A stretch of 48,139 nt of DNA from a virus, in IMG/VR virus record IMGVR_UViG_3300032086_003167, positions 1 to 48,139 of that record. One strand, given 5' to 3'. The notes under the pieces are model-generated. The model ran no database searches and was not told the DNA's origin. It saw only the letters and a program-made list of their open reading frames with translations. This document shows, piece by piece, positions 39,347-48,139 of this stretch (its first letter is position 1; each line of letters opens with the position of its first letter). Position numbers and translations under genes: made by a program.

Positions 39347-39862
39347 ATGAGCAGAGTAATCATGCTCCGTCCAAACGGAAGCAATCAAAGACCTTCAGCT
39401 GGAGGCCAAGCACCTCAAGCACCTCAAGCACCTATGGGTGGAGGTGGTTTCGGAATGCCTCAACAGCCTATGCCGCTAAATCCGGCAGGAGGCATGATTA
39501 GTCCTGTCTCGCCAGGAATGCCAGGCACACAAGGCAGCGGCAGTATGGATACCGGTGGACTCGACGCTAATCCAGGCGGTGGATTCGGAATGCCAGCACC
39601 TGCACCATTACCGCCTGTGACAAACAACACCTACAACACGTCACGAACCTACAACACATCAAACCGCACTAACAACATGTTTGACCAGCGTAAAAGCACG
39701 ACGAACATCGACAACTCGATGACCCAGCAAGGTCAGCGAATGCAACGCAAAACAAAAGCACAGTTGAATCCTTTCCAAACCATCTCACCAGAAATGGATC
39801 AGAAGATGATCGGCGATCCTTCTAATCCTTTGGCTCAACTACGAATTATGCGAGGCCGCTAA
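39347..39862 (+). CDS. Gly/Pro/Gln-rich low-complexity virion protein
   Basis: A 171-aa protein, start at 39347 (MSRVIMLRPNGSNQ). The first 90 residues are almost wholly Gly, Pro, Gln, Met and Ala; a Thr/Asn/Tyr repeat follows (NNTYNTSRTYNTSNRTNN), then a basic helix with QGQRMQRKTKAQLNPFQ and a C-terminus LAQLRIMRGR. It is unlikely to fold on its own over its first half. TAATG coupling to the next gene. Probably an internal or tail-associated linker. Confidence 0.6.
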   Translation: MSRVIMLRPNGSNQRPSAGGQAPQAPQAPMGGGGFGMPQQPMPLNPAGGMISPVSPGMPGTQGSGSMDTGGLDANPGGGFGMPAPAPLPPVTNNTYNTSRTYNTSNRTNNMFDQRKSTTNIDNSMTQQGQRMQRKTKAQLNPFQTISPEMDQKMIGDPSNPLAQLRIMRGR

Positions 39863-42800
39863 TGGCTACCGGACCGAATCAAAAGAATCCGTCAAAGAAA
39901 GACAAGCGTAAAGACAAGTCTGGCGAAGAAAAGACACCATTCGCTCAGTCTTTGATTGAACGTGTGATGAACCTGTTTGAGAATGCTCGTCAGGCAGGTA
40001 ATGCTGCAAATCAAGCTCGTTACGAAAAGATACTTCGTGGTTACGACCAATTAACCAACGAGCAGAAAGCCGATCTCGACCAGCTGAATACTAAGCACAG
40101 CGATCTGATTGAGAACATGGCTGACATGTCTGGCGATGTTGTTAGCAACATGAAAGGCGTTGCTGATGGCACAATCAAAGACGTTCTTACAGGCGGTGAG
40201 CAAAGAGTCGGTGATGTGTCTGATCGATACAGAGCCGACGAATCCCGCCTTGGTCAACTCGCTCAACAAGCTGAAGGACGTGTTGGCGAATTAGGTGATG
40301 CTGCCAGACAGCGTGCTGAGGGACGTGGAGCACAGGTCGCTGGTCAGCTTGGTGAGATGGGCCAAGCTGCTCGTGAAGGTGTAACAGGCCGAGGTGAACA
40401 AAGTCTTCAGGACTTACTGGCTAAGTACCAAGGCGCAACTGACCAGACTGCACAAACAAACCGTGAAGGCCGAGCTCAGATTCAACAGGGCTATCAGGGA
40501 CTTGGGCAAGCTGACGCTGCAAGGCGAGCTACTGCCAGAGGTGAAGTCGGTGCTGACTTTGCTGGTCAAGAAGCTGCTGCTGGTAGACGCTTTGATCAGG
40601 CTCGCCAAGACATCGGCCAAGACACCGCTGCTGGTGTGTCTGAAACAGGACAGCGATTCGCCAGTGGTCGTGAGGATGTGCGTGGAGAGTTTGGACGAGC
40701 CAGACAAACCGCACAAGACATCTCCGCTGGTGCTGAACAGCGTGCTGGTCAACTCGGACAACAGACTCTCCAAGACTTGTCAGCCAGAGCCGAGGGCCGA
40801 TTAGGTCAGCTCGGACAAGGTTATTCAGAGCTCGGACAACAAGCTACTGGTCGTGCCGCCGCTACCGGACAAGATATCGGTGGACGCTTTGATGCCCTTC
40901 GTGGTGAGACCGCTCAGGGAATACGTGGAGCAATTGATGAAACAGGCGAAGCCTTTGGTGCTGGACGTGCTGATGTAACTGGTGGTTTCCAAGGAGCACA
41001 AGCTGAACGTGCTGGACGCTATGATGCCAGAACTCAGCAAGGCCTGAATATGTACGATCAGATGGGTCAGGCATCCATTGATCGCATCAACCGGCAGTTT
41101 GACGAACAAATTGAGCGAACCGTTGGCCAAATGGAACAAAACCTTGTTTCACGTGGTTTAGACAACACAACGATTCGTGGCCAAATAGACAGAGCTAGAT
41201 CAGACATTGAACGCAATCGCCAGGAAGCCATTGGCCAAGTTGAGTCTCAAGTACGTCAGCAGAAAGCTGGAGCATTTGAGCGATTCACTTCTCAAGGCAT
41301 GTCAGCTCAAGACGCAATGCAGGCAGCAGGATTATCAGCTGGTGCTCAGATGACCAGTCAGCAACTCGCTGCACAGCAACAACTGCGTGGAGCTGGTGTG
41401 CAGTCTGACATCGGATTAGGTCAGGCTGGAATCGGAGCAAGAGAACGAGCTGCTGGACGAGGCGAACAAGCCGGACTTCAAACAGGACTCGCTGGTCTAG
41501 CACAGCAGGCTCAAGGACAACAAGCGATCTCAGCAGCTGAACAGGCTGTTGGACGACAAGCACTAGCCGGACAACTTGGTGCAGTTCAACAAGGCACTCA
41601 AGCACAAATGGGTCTTTTAGGCCAAGGTGCTGGAGCAGCCGCTGGAATGACTGGACAAGGATTGGCAGCTCAACAGCAAATGGCTGCTCAGGGATTAGGA
41701 GCACAATCGAATCTTGCAGGTGCAAGAGCTAGTGCTCAACAGCAGGCTGGAATGGCAGGCGTTGGTGCAACAACACAAATGCGTGGCCAAGAGCTTGGTG
41801 CTGCAACCGGACTCGGACAAGCAGGACTCGCTGCTCAAGAACGTGGTCAAACAGCACTCGAAGGTCAGACACAACAAAGCCGACTTGCTGGATTATCAGC
41901 ACTTGCTGCCGGACAACAGCAACAACGAGGCGTAGATGCTTCGATGGCTGGACAACAATTCGGAGCTCAGGCTGGTGCATTAGCCGCAGGCCAACAGCAA
42001 CAGGCTGCACTAGAGGGACAGGCACTTGGTGCTAGAGCTGGCATGATCGGTCAGGGCTTTGGTCAGCAGGCTGGCATGATTGGTCAGGGAGCTGGAGCAT
42101 TCCAGCAAGGTCAGTCACAGCTCACAGGTCTTCAGGGACAGCTCGCTGGACAAGGTATGGCTGCTCAGTTCGGACAGCAAGCACAAGGCTTCGGTACGCA
42201 AGCACAGCTTGGACAGGGTGCTGTGTCTGCTCTTGAACGTGGTCAGCAGCGTGGCGACCTAACTAAACAGAACACACTTGACTTCATGGAACGCAAAACT
42301 GAAGACGTTCCATCACTCGATCAGTACGCTGGTCTTGCACTCGCTGCTGGACAGAGCGGTATGGGAGTCGGCGGTGGAGGACTACCTGTAGGTGGTGCAA
42401 ATAACCAGCAGCAACAGAACCAAGGGTTCAATCCATGGGCAATGGAGCAGATTGCTGCACAGCAAAAGTTCATGCGAGACCAAATGGTTAAGCAGCGTGA
42501 ACAAGAAAGAGCCGACAGAGTAAAAGCTAACGAAGAACGTCGTGCCGAACGTACTGCCGCCAAGAAGGAGCTAAACGAAAGATTGGCAGAGGAACGTAAG
42601 GTTGCTGAAGAGAACCGCGCAAAGCTCGAAGCGACATGGGATAAAGCAAACGAGGAACGCATAAAACAGCAGGAGAAGTTCGAAAAGAAACACGCTAAGC
42701 AGGTGGCAAAGTACGAGCAGGCTATGGCTGAGGGTCGTGACCGTGACGCAGAAAAGCACCAACAAACAATCAGCACTCTCGAAGCCAACTGGAATCAAAC

Positions 42801-45120
42801 GAACAATGCGTTTGCTAATGCAATGCAAGGACTTGTTGATGCACAGCAGAACACACCGCCTGGTCAACCTATTGATTTAGACATCACTGTTAACGGCGAA
42901 CTAGTAGATGCACAAACAGGTACGCAGCCTATTGACCCAAATAGACCGACAGGTGGGTCCGCCACTCAAGGCCCAGGCAATACAAGCACGCAAGGTGGAG
43001 GCGACCCCACCAGCCCTGGAGAACTCGATCCTAATTCTGGTGGTGGTCAGCAAAGCGTTGACCCGTTACCTCCACGCAAAAACCCGCCAAGTCCTACTCA
43101 ACCACCAACACTTCCACCTGTGGGTACGCCTCCTGTAATTCAACCTCCAATACAACCACCGGTTCCTGGGAACCCGCCATTGCCTAACCCTAATGAACCG
43201 CCTGTCATAAGTCAGCCACCCACAATTCCACCACCGAATATTCCGACAACACCATCACCTCCACCAAATTGGCCACCTCAACCGCCACAGCCAGGCGGTC
43301 CGGTTGTCGGTCCAGGTGGTGGGCCGGTAAGAAACCCAACAATACCAAGACCGCCAGTGGATCGAGGGCCAATGCCTAGCGACCCAAGCATGGATCAGGA
43401 ACTCATGCTTGCTGACAATGTGTCCATGCGCGATGTGGATAACAACACTCAGAACTACCAAGACTTCATGGCTAGCCAACTGCTAGGTGGAATGACGCAG
43501 GGCGATTTGACAGCTGACATGCCACCGATGCAGCGACGGAATCCTATGGAGCGACCGCCAATAGATGGTGGCCCAATGCAAATACCCAAACCTCCGATGG
43601 GTCCGATGGGAGGGCCGTTTGATGGACCATACGATCCTAATGCTCCAAACACACCGCCTGCTCAAATGCCTCGCCCACCACAGCGTAATCCACTAGATAC
43701 GGATGTCGAGTACGAGCAACCAGACCCAACACAGATTCCACTGCCTGACCAGCGTGGCCCTGCAAACGATCCGTTTAATCGAGACACACGTGGGCAGGAT
43801 GGCCAGTTTCCACTCGGCCTAAATCAACAGCTTGATAACAGCATGGAAGGCATGAACACTCAAGGCTTTGGTCTTAGAGGTGGTGCTGGAAGCGGTCCAA
43901 CCGCACAAGGTTCGGCTGCGTATCAGCCACAACGTATGCCGCAAACTGGTAACACTGGACAGCCATTAGGCGGTTTCGGTGACGCATTCAATCGTCGCCG
44001 TGAGCAAGGCGGCGGTGGATTCCCCGTTCCTCCACCAGACGTGAGCTTAGCAGCACCTCAAGGTGGAGGTCAGCAAGGCGGTGTTAACCGAGATGCGTGG
44101 ATGGCCGATTACCAAGATGCTGCTGCTAGTCAGGGTTTGAATCAGGATGATATGCGTCAATTCCAAACTTGGGCAAGAACCCAAGGCGGTATGGCTGGCT
44201 CTCAGGATAGGTCGTCTTTGTTCCAGCAAATGCAACGATTCAAAATGGAACGAGGTGACGAAAATCAAGGCTACGCAGATCAAGAGACACAGGAACGTCT
44301 GAGGAGTGCTCCAAGGTGGAATGCACAGCAACCTCAAGCATCTCGTATGCAGCAAGGTCCAGAAGCAACGCCTGAACAACCCACGTTCGGGCAAGAGGGC
44401 TACGGCGACATGATTCGCCAGCGGCGTGCTGAGCAAGGCGGTCCAAAGACACTTGAAGACTTGCGTAATCAAGCTCAGGGTATGCCAGACAGATCAGCCC
44501 TGCAAAGGCAATTTGATTCTGAAAGAAAGAAGTATAACCTGATGGCTTATGGGGAGGGTGGCAGTCCTACTAAGCAGGGACGCAACTTCCGACAATTTTC
44601 ACCTGAAGCTTTGGCTGAGCAAAAATCCTTAATGGATAACGCTCAGCAGAAGCTGCAGGCCTTATCGGGGCAACCTACACCTCAAGCTCAGGGCCGTGGG
44701 CAAATCGACGGGATCGCATACGGCAAAAGCGGTGCACCGCAGATGACTCCCGACGAGGTCCGTCAGCGACAAATTCAGCCTTCTAGGATGAGACAGTTCA
44801 AGTCCAACCCTCAAGGTCAGTGGATAGATTCTCGTGGCAATAGAAGCTCTGAGGTAATACCTCAGCCTGCTTCTCCTAAAGCTCCTATCAGCAAGATGGA
44901 CCGAGTGAAGCAGATGGAACAGAACGCTGTGAAAAGAGCAGCCCAAAGAGGTGGATTCCAGTATAACCCGAACGCTGGAAGAATTACTGGCTATAGGAAT
45001 CCAACTACTAACATGAGCAGGGCGCAGCGTTCTAGTTTTAGAAACAGGCAGTCTGGATTAAGCAATCTTGCTAACAGAGCAAAACCACGCACTTCACTTC
45101 CACAACTATACGGAAACTAA
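39862..45120 (+). CDS. Giant repetitive internal virion protein
   Basis: A 1,752-aa low-complexity protein. Residues 15-130 form a charged helix; about 130-820 is Gln/Gly/Ala-rich with repeated AGQLG, QTGL, QQQ and GARAG units in a helical register, including a more regular part (QASIDRINRQFDEQIERTVG) around 410-450. About 880-1000 is a highly charged coiled coil (REQERADRVKANEERRAERT), about 1020-1180 is Pro-rich (PPTIPPPNIPTTPSPPPNWP), and the rest is Gln/Arg/Pro-rich. Encoded between tail and ejection-type genes, it is probably an ejected or internal head protein. No enzymatic motif seen. Confidence 0.65.
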   Translation: MATGPNQKNPSKKDKRKDKSGEEKTPFAQSLIERVMNLFENARQAGNAANQARYEKILRGYDQLTNEQKADLDQLNTKHSDLIENMADMSGDVVSNMKGVADGTIKDVLTGGEQRVGDVSDRYRADESRLGQLAQQAEGRVGELGDAARQRAEGRGAQVAGQLGEMGQAAREGVTGRGEQSLQDLLAKYQGATDQTAQTNREGRAQIQQGYQGLGQADAARRATARGEVGADFAGQEAAAGRRFDQARQDIGQDTAAGVSETGQRFASGREDVRGEFGRARQTAQDISAGAEQRAGQLGQQTLQDLSARAEGRLGQLGQGYSELGQQATGRAAATGQDIGGRFDALRGETAQGIRGAIDETGEAFGAGRADVTGGFQGAQAERAGRYDARTQQGLNMYDQMGQASIDRINRQFDEQIERTVGQMEQNLVSRGLDNTTIRGQIDRARSDIERNRQEAIGQVESQVRQQKAGAFERFTSQGMSAQDAMQAAGLSAGAQMTSQQLAAQQQLRGAGVQSDIGLGQAGIGARERAAGRGEQAGLQTGLAGLAQQAQGQQAISAAEQAVGRQALAGQLGAVQQGTQAQMGLLGQGAGAAAGMTGQGLAAQQQMAAQGLGAQSNLAGARASAQQQAGMAGVGATTQMRGQELGAATGLGQAGLAAQERGQTALEGQTQQSRLAGLSALAAGQQQQRGVDASMAGQQFGAQAGALAAGQQQQAALEGQALGARAGMIGQGFGQQAGMIGQGAGAFQQGQSQLTGLQGQLAGQGMAAQFGQQAQGFGTQAQLGQGAVSALERGQQRGDLTKQNTLDFMERKTEDVPSLDQYAGLALAAGQSGMGVGGGGLPVGGANNQQQQNQGFNPWAMEQIAAQQKFMRDQMVKQREQERADRVKANEERRAERTAAKKELNERLAEERKVAEENRAKLEATWDKANEERIKQQEKFEKKHAKQVAKYEQAMAEGRDRDAEKHQQTISTLEANWNQTNNAFANAMQGLVDAQQNTPPGQPIDLDITVNGELVDAQTGTQPIDPNRPTGGSATQGPGNTSTQGGGDPTSPGELDPNSGGGQQSVDPLPPRKNPPSPTQPPTLPPVGTPPVIQPPIQPPVPGNPPLPNPNEPPVISQPPTIPPPNIPTTPSPPPNWPPQPPQPGGPVVGPGGGPVRNPTIPRPPVDRGPMPSDPSMDQELMLADNVSMRDVDNNTQNYQDFMASQLLGGMTQGDLTADMPPMQRRNPMERPPIDGGPMQIPKPPMGPMGGPFDGPYDPNAPNTPPAQMPRPPQRNPLDTDVEYEQPDPTQIPLPDQRGPANDPFNRDTRGQDGQFPLGLNQQLDNSMEGMNTQGFGLRGGAGSGPTAQGSAAYQPQRMPQTGNTGQPLGGFGDAFNRRREQGGGGFPVPPPDVSLAAPQGGGQQGGVNRDAWMADYQDAAASQGLNQDDMRQFQTWARTQGGMAGSQDRSSLFQQMQRFKMERGDENQGYADQETQERLRSAPRWNAQQPQASRMQQGPEATPEQPTFGQEGYGDMIRQRRAEQGGPKTLEDLRNQAQGMPDRSALQRQFDSERKKYNLMAYGEGGSPTKQGRNFRQFSPEALAEQKSLMDNAQQKLQALSGQPTPQAQGRGQIDGIAYGKSGAPQMTPDEVRQRQIQPSRMRQFKSNPQGQWIDSRGNRSSEVIPQPASPKAPISKMDRVKQMEQNAVKRAAQRGGFQYNPNAGRITGYRNPTTNMSRAQRSSFRNRQSGLSNLANRAKPRTSLPQLYGN

Positions 45121-45123
45121 CAA

Positions 45124-47622
45124 ATGCCAATTCGTGTTGAATACGGACCTTCAGCGGTAGCTGTTGGCGAACTCGCTTTTCGTACAGGACAAAACGAGTA
45201 TATCGCCAAACGCCGCAAGGAGATGGAAGAGCTGGCTCAACGTCAGGCTGAGATGCGTCAGCGTGGTCAAATACAGCAACAGAATCTTCAAGCTGATCTG
45301 TTTAAGTTTCACGGCCAGCAACAACGTGCAATGCAGGAGTTGCAGCTGAGGCAGCAGCAGTTCCAGCAGCAGGGACAACAGTTTGAACAAGGCCAGCAGC
45401 ATGACCTGAAGCTTGCTGAAGACCGCAGAAAACACGACCTTGACCTGCAAAAGATTTACGGTGATAGACAAGTAGCTGATGCCCGAATGCGTCACGGCCT
45501 CGCATCACAACGTGACTTTAACACATTCCGTCGCAACGCATATTCCGACATCTACAAAACCAAGCTCAACGAGTCTGGCCAAATAAAGATGATGGAATTA
45601 TTCAAGCAGCTTGAAGACCTGAATCAAGACACACGTGTTCCACCGGACGAACGCAAACGTAGCGAAAATGAAATTTACGGCCAGATCGATGCGTTAGAAG
45701 AAGACCCTCAATACACAATCGATAAAGAGCTTCAGCCTGGTTATTCCGAAGGATGGGGTGCGCAGGAGGGCGGTTACGAATCAAACACACCATTTTTACG
45801 AACCCGCAAGCAGGACGGCGAATGGGAATACCGGCAAAACTACAGCTACTACGAGCAGGATCAAAACGGCGAATGGCAGGAACGCCAGCTCACGCCAAAA
45901 GAATGGGTTGAGATTTATCAACCTGAGCCGTTCATTGTAGGAGAGCAAAAATTTATTGCTGACGGCTTCAATTACGAAACTGGTCAGTGGAATATGGTCC
46001 CCGACCCAAACTATGACCCTAACGCTGAAGCAAACGCAACTAAAGCTGAAGCAGCTGAAAACGAAGAGCGTATTAACAAGCGACTAGAGATGTACAACAA
46101 GTATGTGTCTGGATTCGTTGACCCAGCAGAAGCAGACGACTTCGCAACGTGGCAACAAAACACTTATGGCGACACAATCATCGGTGGAGGGCAACAACCA
46201 GCACCGGCTGGACAGCCAGCTCCAGCACCGCAACCTGCACCAGCTCCAGAAGCGGCAGTAGCTCCACCACAACCTGCACCAGCTCCAGCAGCACCAGAAC
46301 AACCTGCTCCGCAACCAGCCGTTCAACCTGTGGAACAAACTCCACCAGAGCAACCCGTTCAGCCAGACCAACCAGCAGGTCCCGTGCAAAATCCAGCAGC
46401 ACCGCTCGGTACGCAGGAAAACCCACATCAAGTTATCAACCAAGCTGAAGCTGAACAAATGGTTCAGAACGGTGAGATTCAGCCAGGCGACATCGTGACT
46501 ACTGCTGATGGCATTCAGTTCTCAGCAGGTGAACCACCAGAACCAGCTGCTGTAATGGAAGAACGTAACGAGCGTCTGGCTACGGAAGCCGCCACTCATG
46601 GTGAAACGCTCGCCGGTATGAGAGCTGCTATACAGCGTGAAGATCGAACGTACATGGCAGCGTTGGTGCCACGAATTAACGCAATGTTCCGTGCAATCAA
46701 TCGGCTGCATCCAGAGTTGCAAACACATGGTGTAATTGATGATTACAATGTAAAGCAGCTCACGATTCTTGATGGTGAAGAGTTTGAACGTGTCATCAAA
46801 CTAGCTGAGAAGTATTGGCCAGAAGTATATGGCGAAATACCAACAGAAGCGAAGCCTTTTGTCCACGAGCCTACACGACGAGAAAACGAGGCAATCAAAG
46901 AGCAGGCTGAAGCTCAACGCCTCGATGCTATAGAGGCTGCTCAGCGTGAGTCATCTATCTATACTCCGCTCGAACAAAGAAAGATGCAGGAAAACGCAGA
47001 TTCATTGTTGCAGCGTGCCGGTATAAGCAAAGAAGAAGCAGAAGCGATGGACAGGGAGTATCGCCGCCAAAATGCAGCGATTGCAGCTGGCTCTCCAGGC
47101 GGTCCAGATTACAAAACGCCAATGGAAATGGGACCGGATGAACCGCAGATCACAGGCTACAAACTTGTTGACGGTGAGATGAAACCCCTAACCGCTCCTG
47201 GTCGAGAGTACATGGCTGAGCTTGAACGCCGTGACGCTGAAAGTCGTGACCGGTACGAAAGCATTGACTACCAGCCCGCTCAGGAAGATGTGGATAAATA
47301 CGGCATTAAACAAACTTGGGAAACTCGTTTTGGCCAAGGTCCACCACGGATGCAGGCTCATCGGATGAGCAGCCCTGCCGGACAAAGCACAGTGGAGTAC
47401 CACCCAAGCGATCAATATAAGGTTGCAGTTTATCCAGGAGCGGAGGTTGCAGACCAAAGCACGATGGAAGGTGTCGCTCTTCAGATGCAGTACAACACTT
47501 CCGCTTGGCAACGTGACCCAAATCATCGTGTCGAACGAGTGAGTGCCGAACAGCTGATGGAGCAGACACGTCGCAAACTTAATGCGCAACCGAAATGGCA
47601 AGGACCGCTACAGGGATTCTAA
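45124..47622 (+). CDS. Large coiled-coil and Pro/Ala-rich internal virion protein
   Basis: An 832-aa protein. Residues 25-135 form a Gln-rich coiled coil (RQAEMRQRGQIQQQNLQADL). A helical and strand-containing middle includes aromatic YNYET/EWEYRQNYSYYEQD segments. About 352-440 is Pro/Ala/Gln-rich (PAPAPQPAPAPEAAVAPPQP). The C-terminal 350 residues are helical and charged, with no clear motif. TAATG joins it to the giant polyvalent protein gene, so the two products are probably made in a fixed ratio and act together in the virion. Confidence 0.65.
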   Translation: MPIRVEYGPSAVAVGELAFRTGQNEYIAKRRKEMEELAQRQAEMRQRGQIQQQNLQADLFKFHGQQQRAMQELQLRQQQFQQQGQQFEQGQQHDLKLAEDRRKHDLDLQKIYGDRQVADARMRHGLASQRDFNTFRRNAYSDIYKTKLNESGQIKMMELFKQLEDLNQDTRVPPDERKRSENEIYGQIDALEEDPQYTIDKELQPGYSEGWGAQEGGYESNTPFLRTRKQDGEWEYRQNYSYYEQDQNGEWQERQLTPKEWVEIYQPEPFIVGEQKFIADGFNYETGQWNMVPDPNYDPNAEANATKAEAAENEERINKRLEMYNKYVSGFVDPAEADDFATWQQNTYGDTIIGGGQQPAPAGQPAPAPQPAPAPEAAVAPPQPAPAPAAPEQPAPQPAVQPVEQTPPEQPVQPDQPAGPVQNPAAPLGTQENPHQVINQAEAEQMVQNGEIQPGDIVTTADGIQFSAGEPPEPAAVMEERNERLATEAATHGETLAGMRAAIQREDRTYMAALVPRINAMFRAINRLHPELQTHGVIDDYNVKQLTILDGEEFERVIKLAEKYWPEVYGEIPTEAKPFVHEPTRRENEAIKEQAEAQRLDAIEAAQRESSIYTPLEQRKMQENADSLLQRAGISKEEAEAMDREYRRQNAAIAAGSPGGPDYKTPMEMGPDEPQITGYKLVDGEMKPLTAPGREYMAELERRDAESRDRYESIDYQPAQEDVDKYGIKQTWETRFGQGPPRMQAHRMSSPAGQSTVEYHPSDQYKVAVYPGAEVADQSTMEGVALQMQYNTSAWQRDPNHRVERVSAEQLMEQTRRKLNAQPKWQGPLQGF

Positions 47623-48139
47623 ATGGCTGATCCATACGAATTATTCTACGAGTTCAAAGACACTGAACCTGTAACACTCCAAGATGACATGTACGCAAAG
47701 ATGTCTGTCGAAGAACGACAGCGTGCTTGGGAAAGCGGTTTGCGCCCAGTGAATGAAGCGTGGCAGATTGTTTACCCTGACGAACGCCGTCGTCGCTATG
47801 AGTTCATTAACACAGGTCGTGTGTCTGAAAAACGCTACTCCGGCAACAAAGCTCCAAAGGACATGTGGAGCAAAGAGGATCAAGCAAAAGAGATTCGAGC
47901 CAGACAGTTTTTGTTTCAAGGCGGCAAACAGGCAGCTCCACTTCCGTGGGACCGTAAAGATCACAACTCTGCCACCAAGTTAATGAACACGATTCAATGG
48001 TTTCGTGACAATCCTGATGCAGTCCGCAAAGGCGATTTTTTAGACATCTACTCTGGCGTAATGCGTCGGATGCCTCTGACGTTTGGTGCTGGCGAATTAG
48101 CCGAAGCAGTGGTGAAGGGGAAAGCCATTGACCGTATTT
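47623..48139 (+). CDS. Giant polyvalent virion protein (5' part, continues at 1)
   Basis: The true start of the gene that continues at position 1: ATG at 47623 gives MADPYELFYEFKDTEPVTLQ. Codon phase at 47881 equals the phase at position 1, so joining the overlap gives one uninterrupted frame of about 1,775 codons. Eighty-six residues lie upstream of the overlap. The N-terminal part (YAKMSVEERQRAWESGLRPV) is helical and charged, a usual opening of ejected podophage proteins. Confidence 0.8.
   Translation, partial: MADPYELFYEFKDTEPVTLQDDMYAKMSVEERQRAWESGLRPVNEAWQIVYPDERRRRYEFINTGRVSEKRYSGNKAPKDMWSKEDQAKEIRARQFLFQGGKQAAPLPWDRKDHNSATKLMNTIQWFRDNPDAVRKGDFLDIYSGVMRRMPLTFGAGELAEAVVKGKAIDRI
47881..48139. 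repeat. Terminal overlap, right copy (circle junction)
   Basis: Right-hand counterpart of 1-259, ungapped, 251 of 259 bases the same. Relative to the left copy, the changes alter His/Gln, Phe/Ile, Val/Leu and Gly/Arg and are silent at four further sites. Confidence 0.93.

Noticed and set aside
40414-40773. Minus-strand frames in the 39862-45120 region
   Set aside because: These are open only because Gln/Ala/Gly-rich codons lack stop complements; they are shadows of the repetitive gene.
1-48139. CRISPR arrays, tRNA genes and insertion sequences
   Set aside because: No regularly spaced repeats, cloverleaf sequences or transposase genes with terminal inverted repeats were seen by eye; a dedicated search could still find a weak tRNA.

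Overview
The window is an essentially complete genome of a temperate, podovirus-like tailed phage. Bases 1-259 and 47881-48139 are the same sequence apart from 8 substitutions, and the reading frame continues across this overlap, so the molecule closes into a circle (or circularly permuted/terminally redundant genome) of about 47,880 bp. The mismatches look like population variation in an environmental assembly. No long tail, tape-measure or sheath gene is seen. Portal, scaffold-like, capsid, adaptor-like and beta-propeller tail genes followed by three very large low-complexity virion genes fit a short-tailed virion. A planctomycete-like host is suggested, but not proven, by the style of the tyrosine integrase and by a leucine-rich-repeat protein.

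Layout. The late rightward block (23.6-48.1 kb and, across the junction, 1-5.9 kb) carries terminase, portal, capsid, tail, internal virion proteins and small membrane (lysis-like) proteins. Four single genes are inserted in it on the opposite strand; all encode membrane proteins and three carry zinc ribbons. The leftward block 5.9-11.6 kb carries a repeat protein, tyrosine integrase, excisionase-like HTH protein, regulators and several tiny proteins, behind a consensus promoter at about 11.68 kb. Next to it a rightward promoter reads into about 350 nt of non-coding, strongly structured sequence. A 526-aa orphan gene and the rightward replication/recombination operon diverge from back-to-back promoters at about 13.93 kb. 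That operon encodes a small HTH protein, a PD-(D/E)XK nuclease, a Sak4-like ATPase, an SSB-like protein, a replisome-organiser-like protein, an AEP primase-DnaB helicase fusion, a zinc protein, a PDDEXK endonuclease and DUF3310. No replicative DNA polymerase is recognisable.

The leftward segment 20.1-23.2 kb holds a membrane protein, an XRE regulator, a serine recombinase, ArdA antirestriction protein and four small unknown genes, behind one promoter flanked by repressor-like palindromes. Its most striking content is three compact type II (stem-II-open) hammerhead ribozymes. Each starts at or directly after the stop codon of one gene and precedes the leader of the next. Core residues are conserved while stems I, II and III vary with base-pair compensation. 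They should cut the polycistronic early mRNA into single-gene units. Each following gene also carries a repeated leader that places its ribosome-binding site inside a small GATC/GATC hairpin.

Other points of interest: the recombination nuclease appears circularly permuted, with its Fe-S/first-metal-ligand half after rather than before its catalytic half; the intergenic structured RNA at 11.9-12.26 kb; and an A9 slippery tract in a zinc-finger gene whose +1A frame ends in a TAATG overlap with the next gene.
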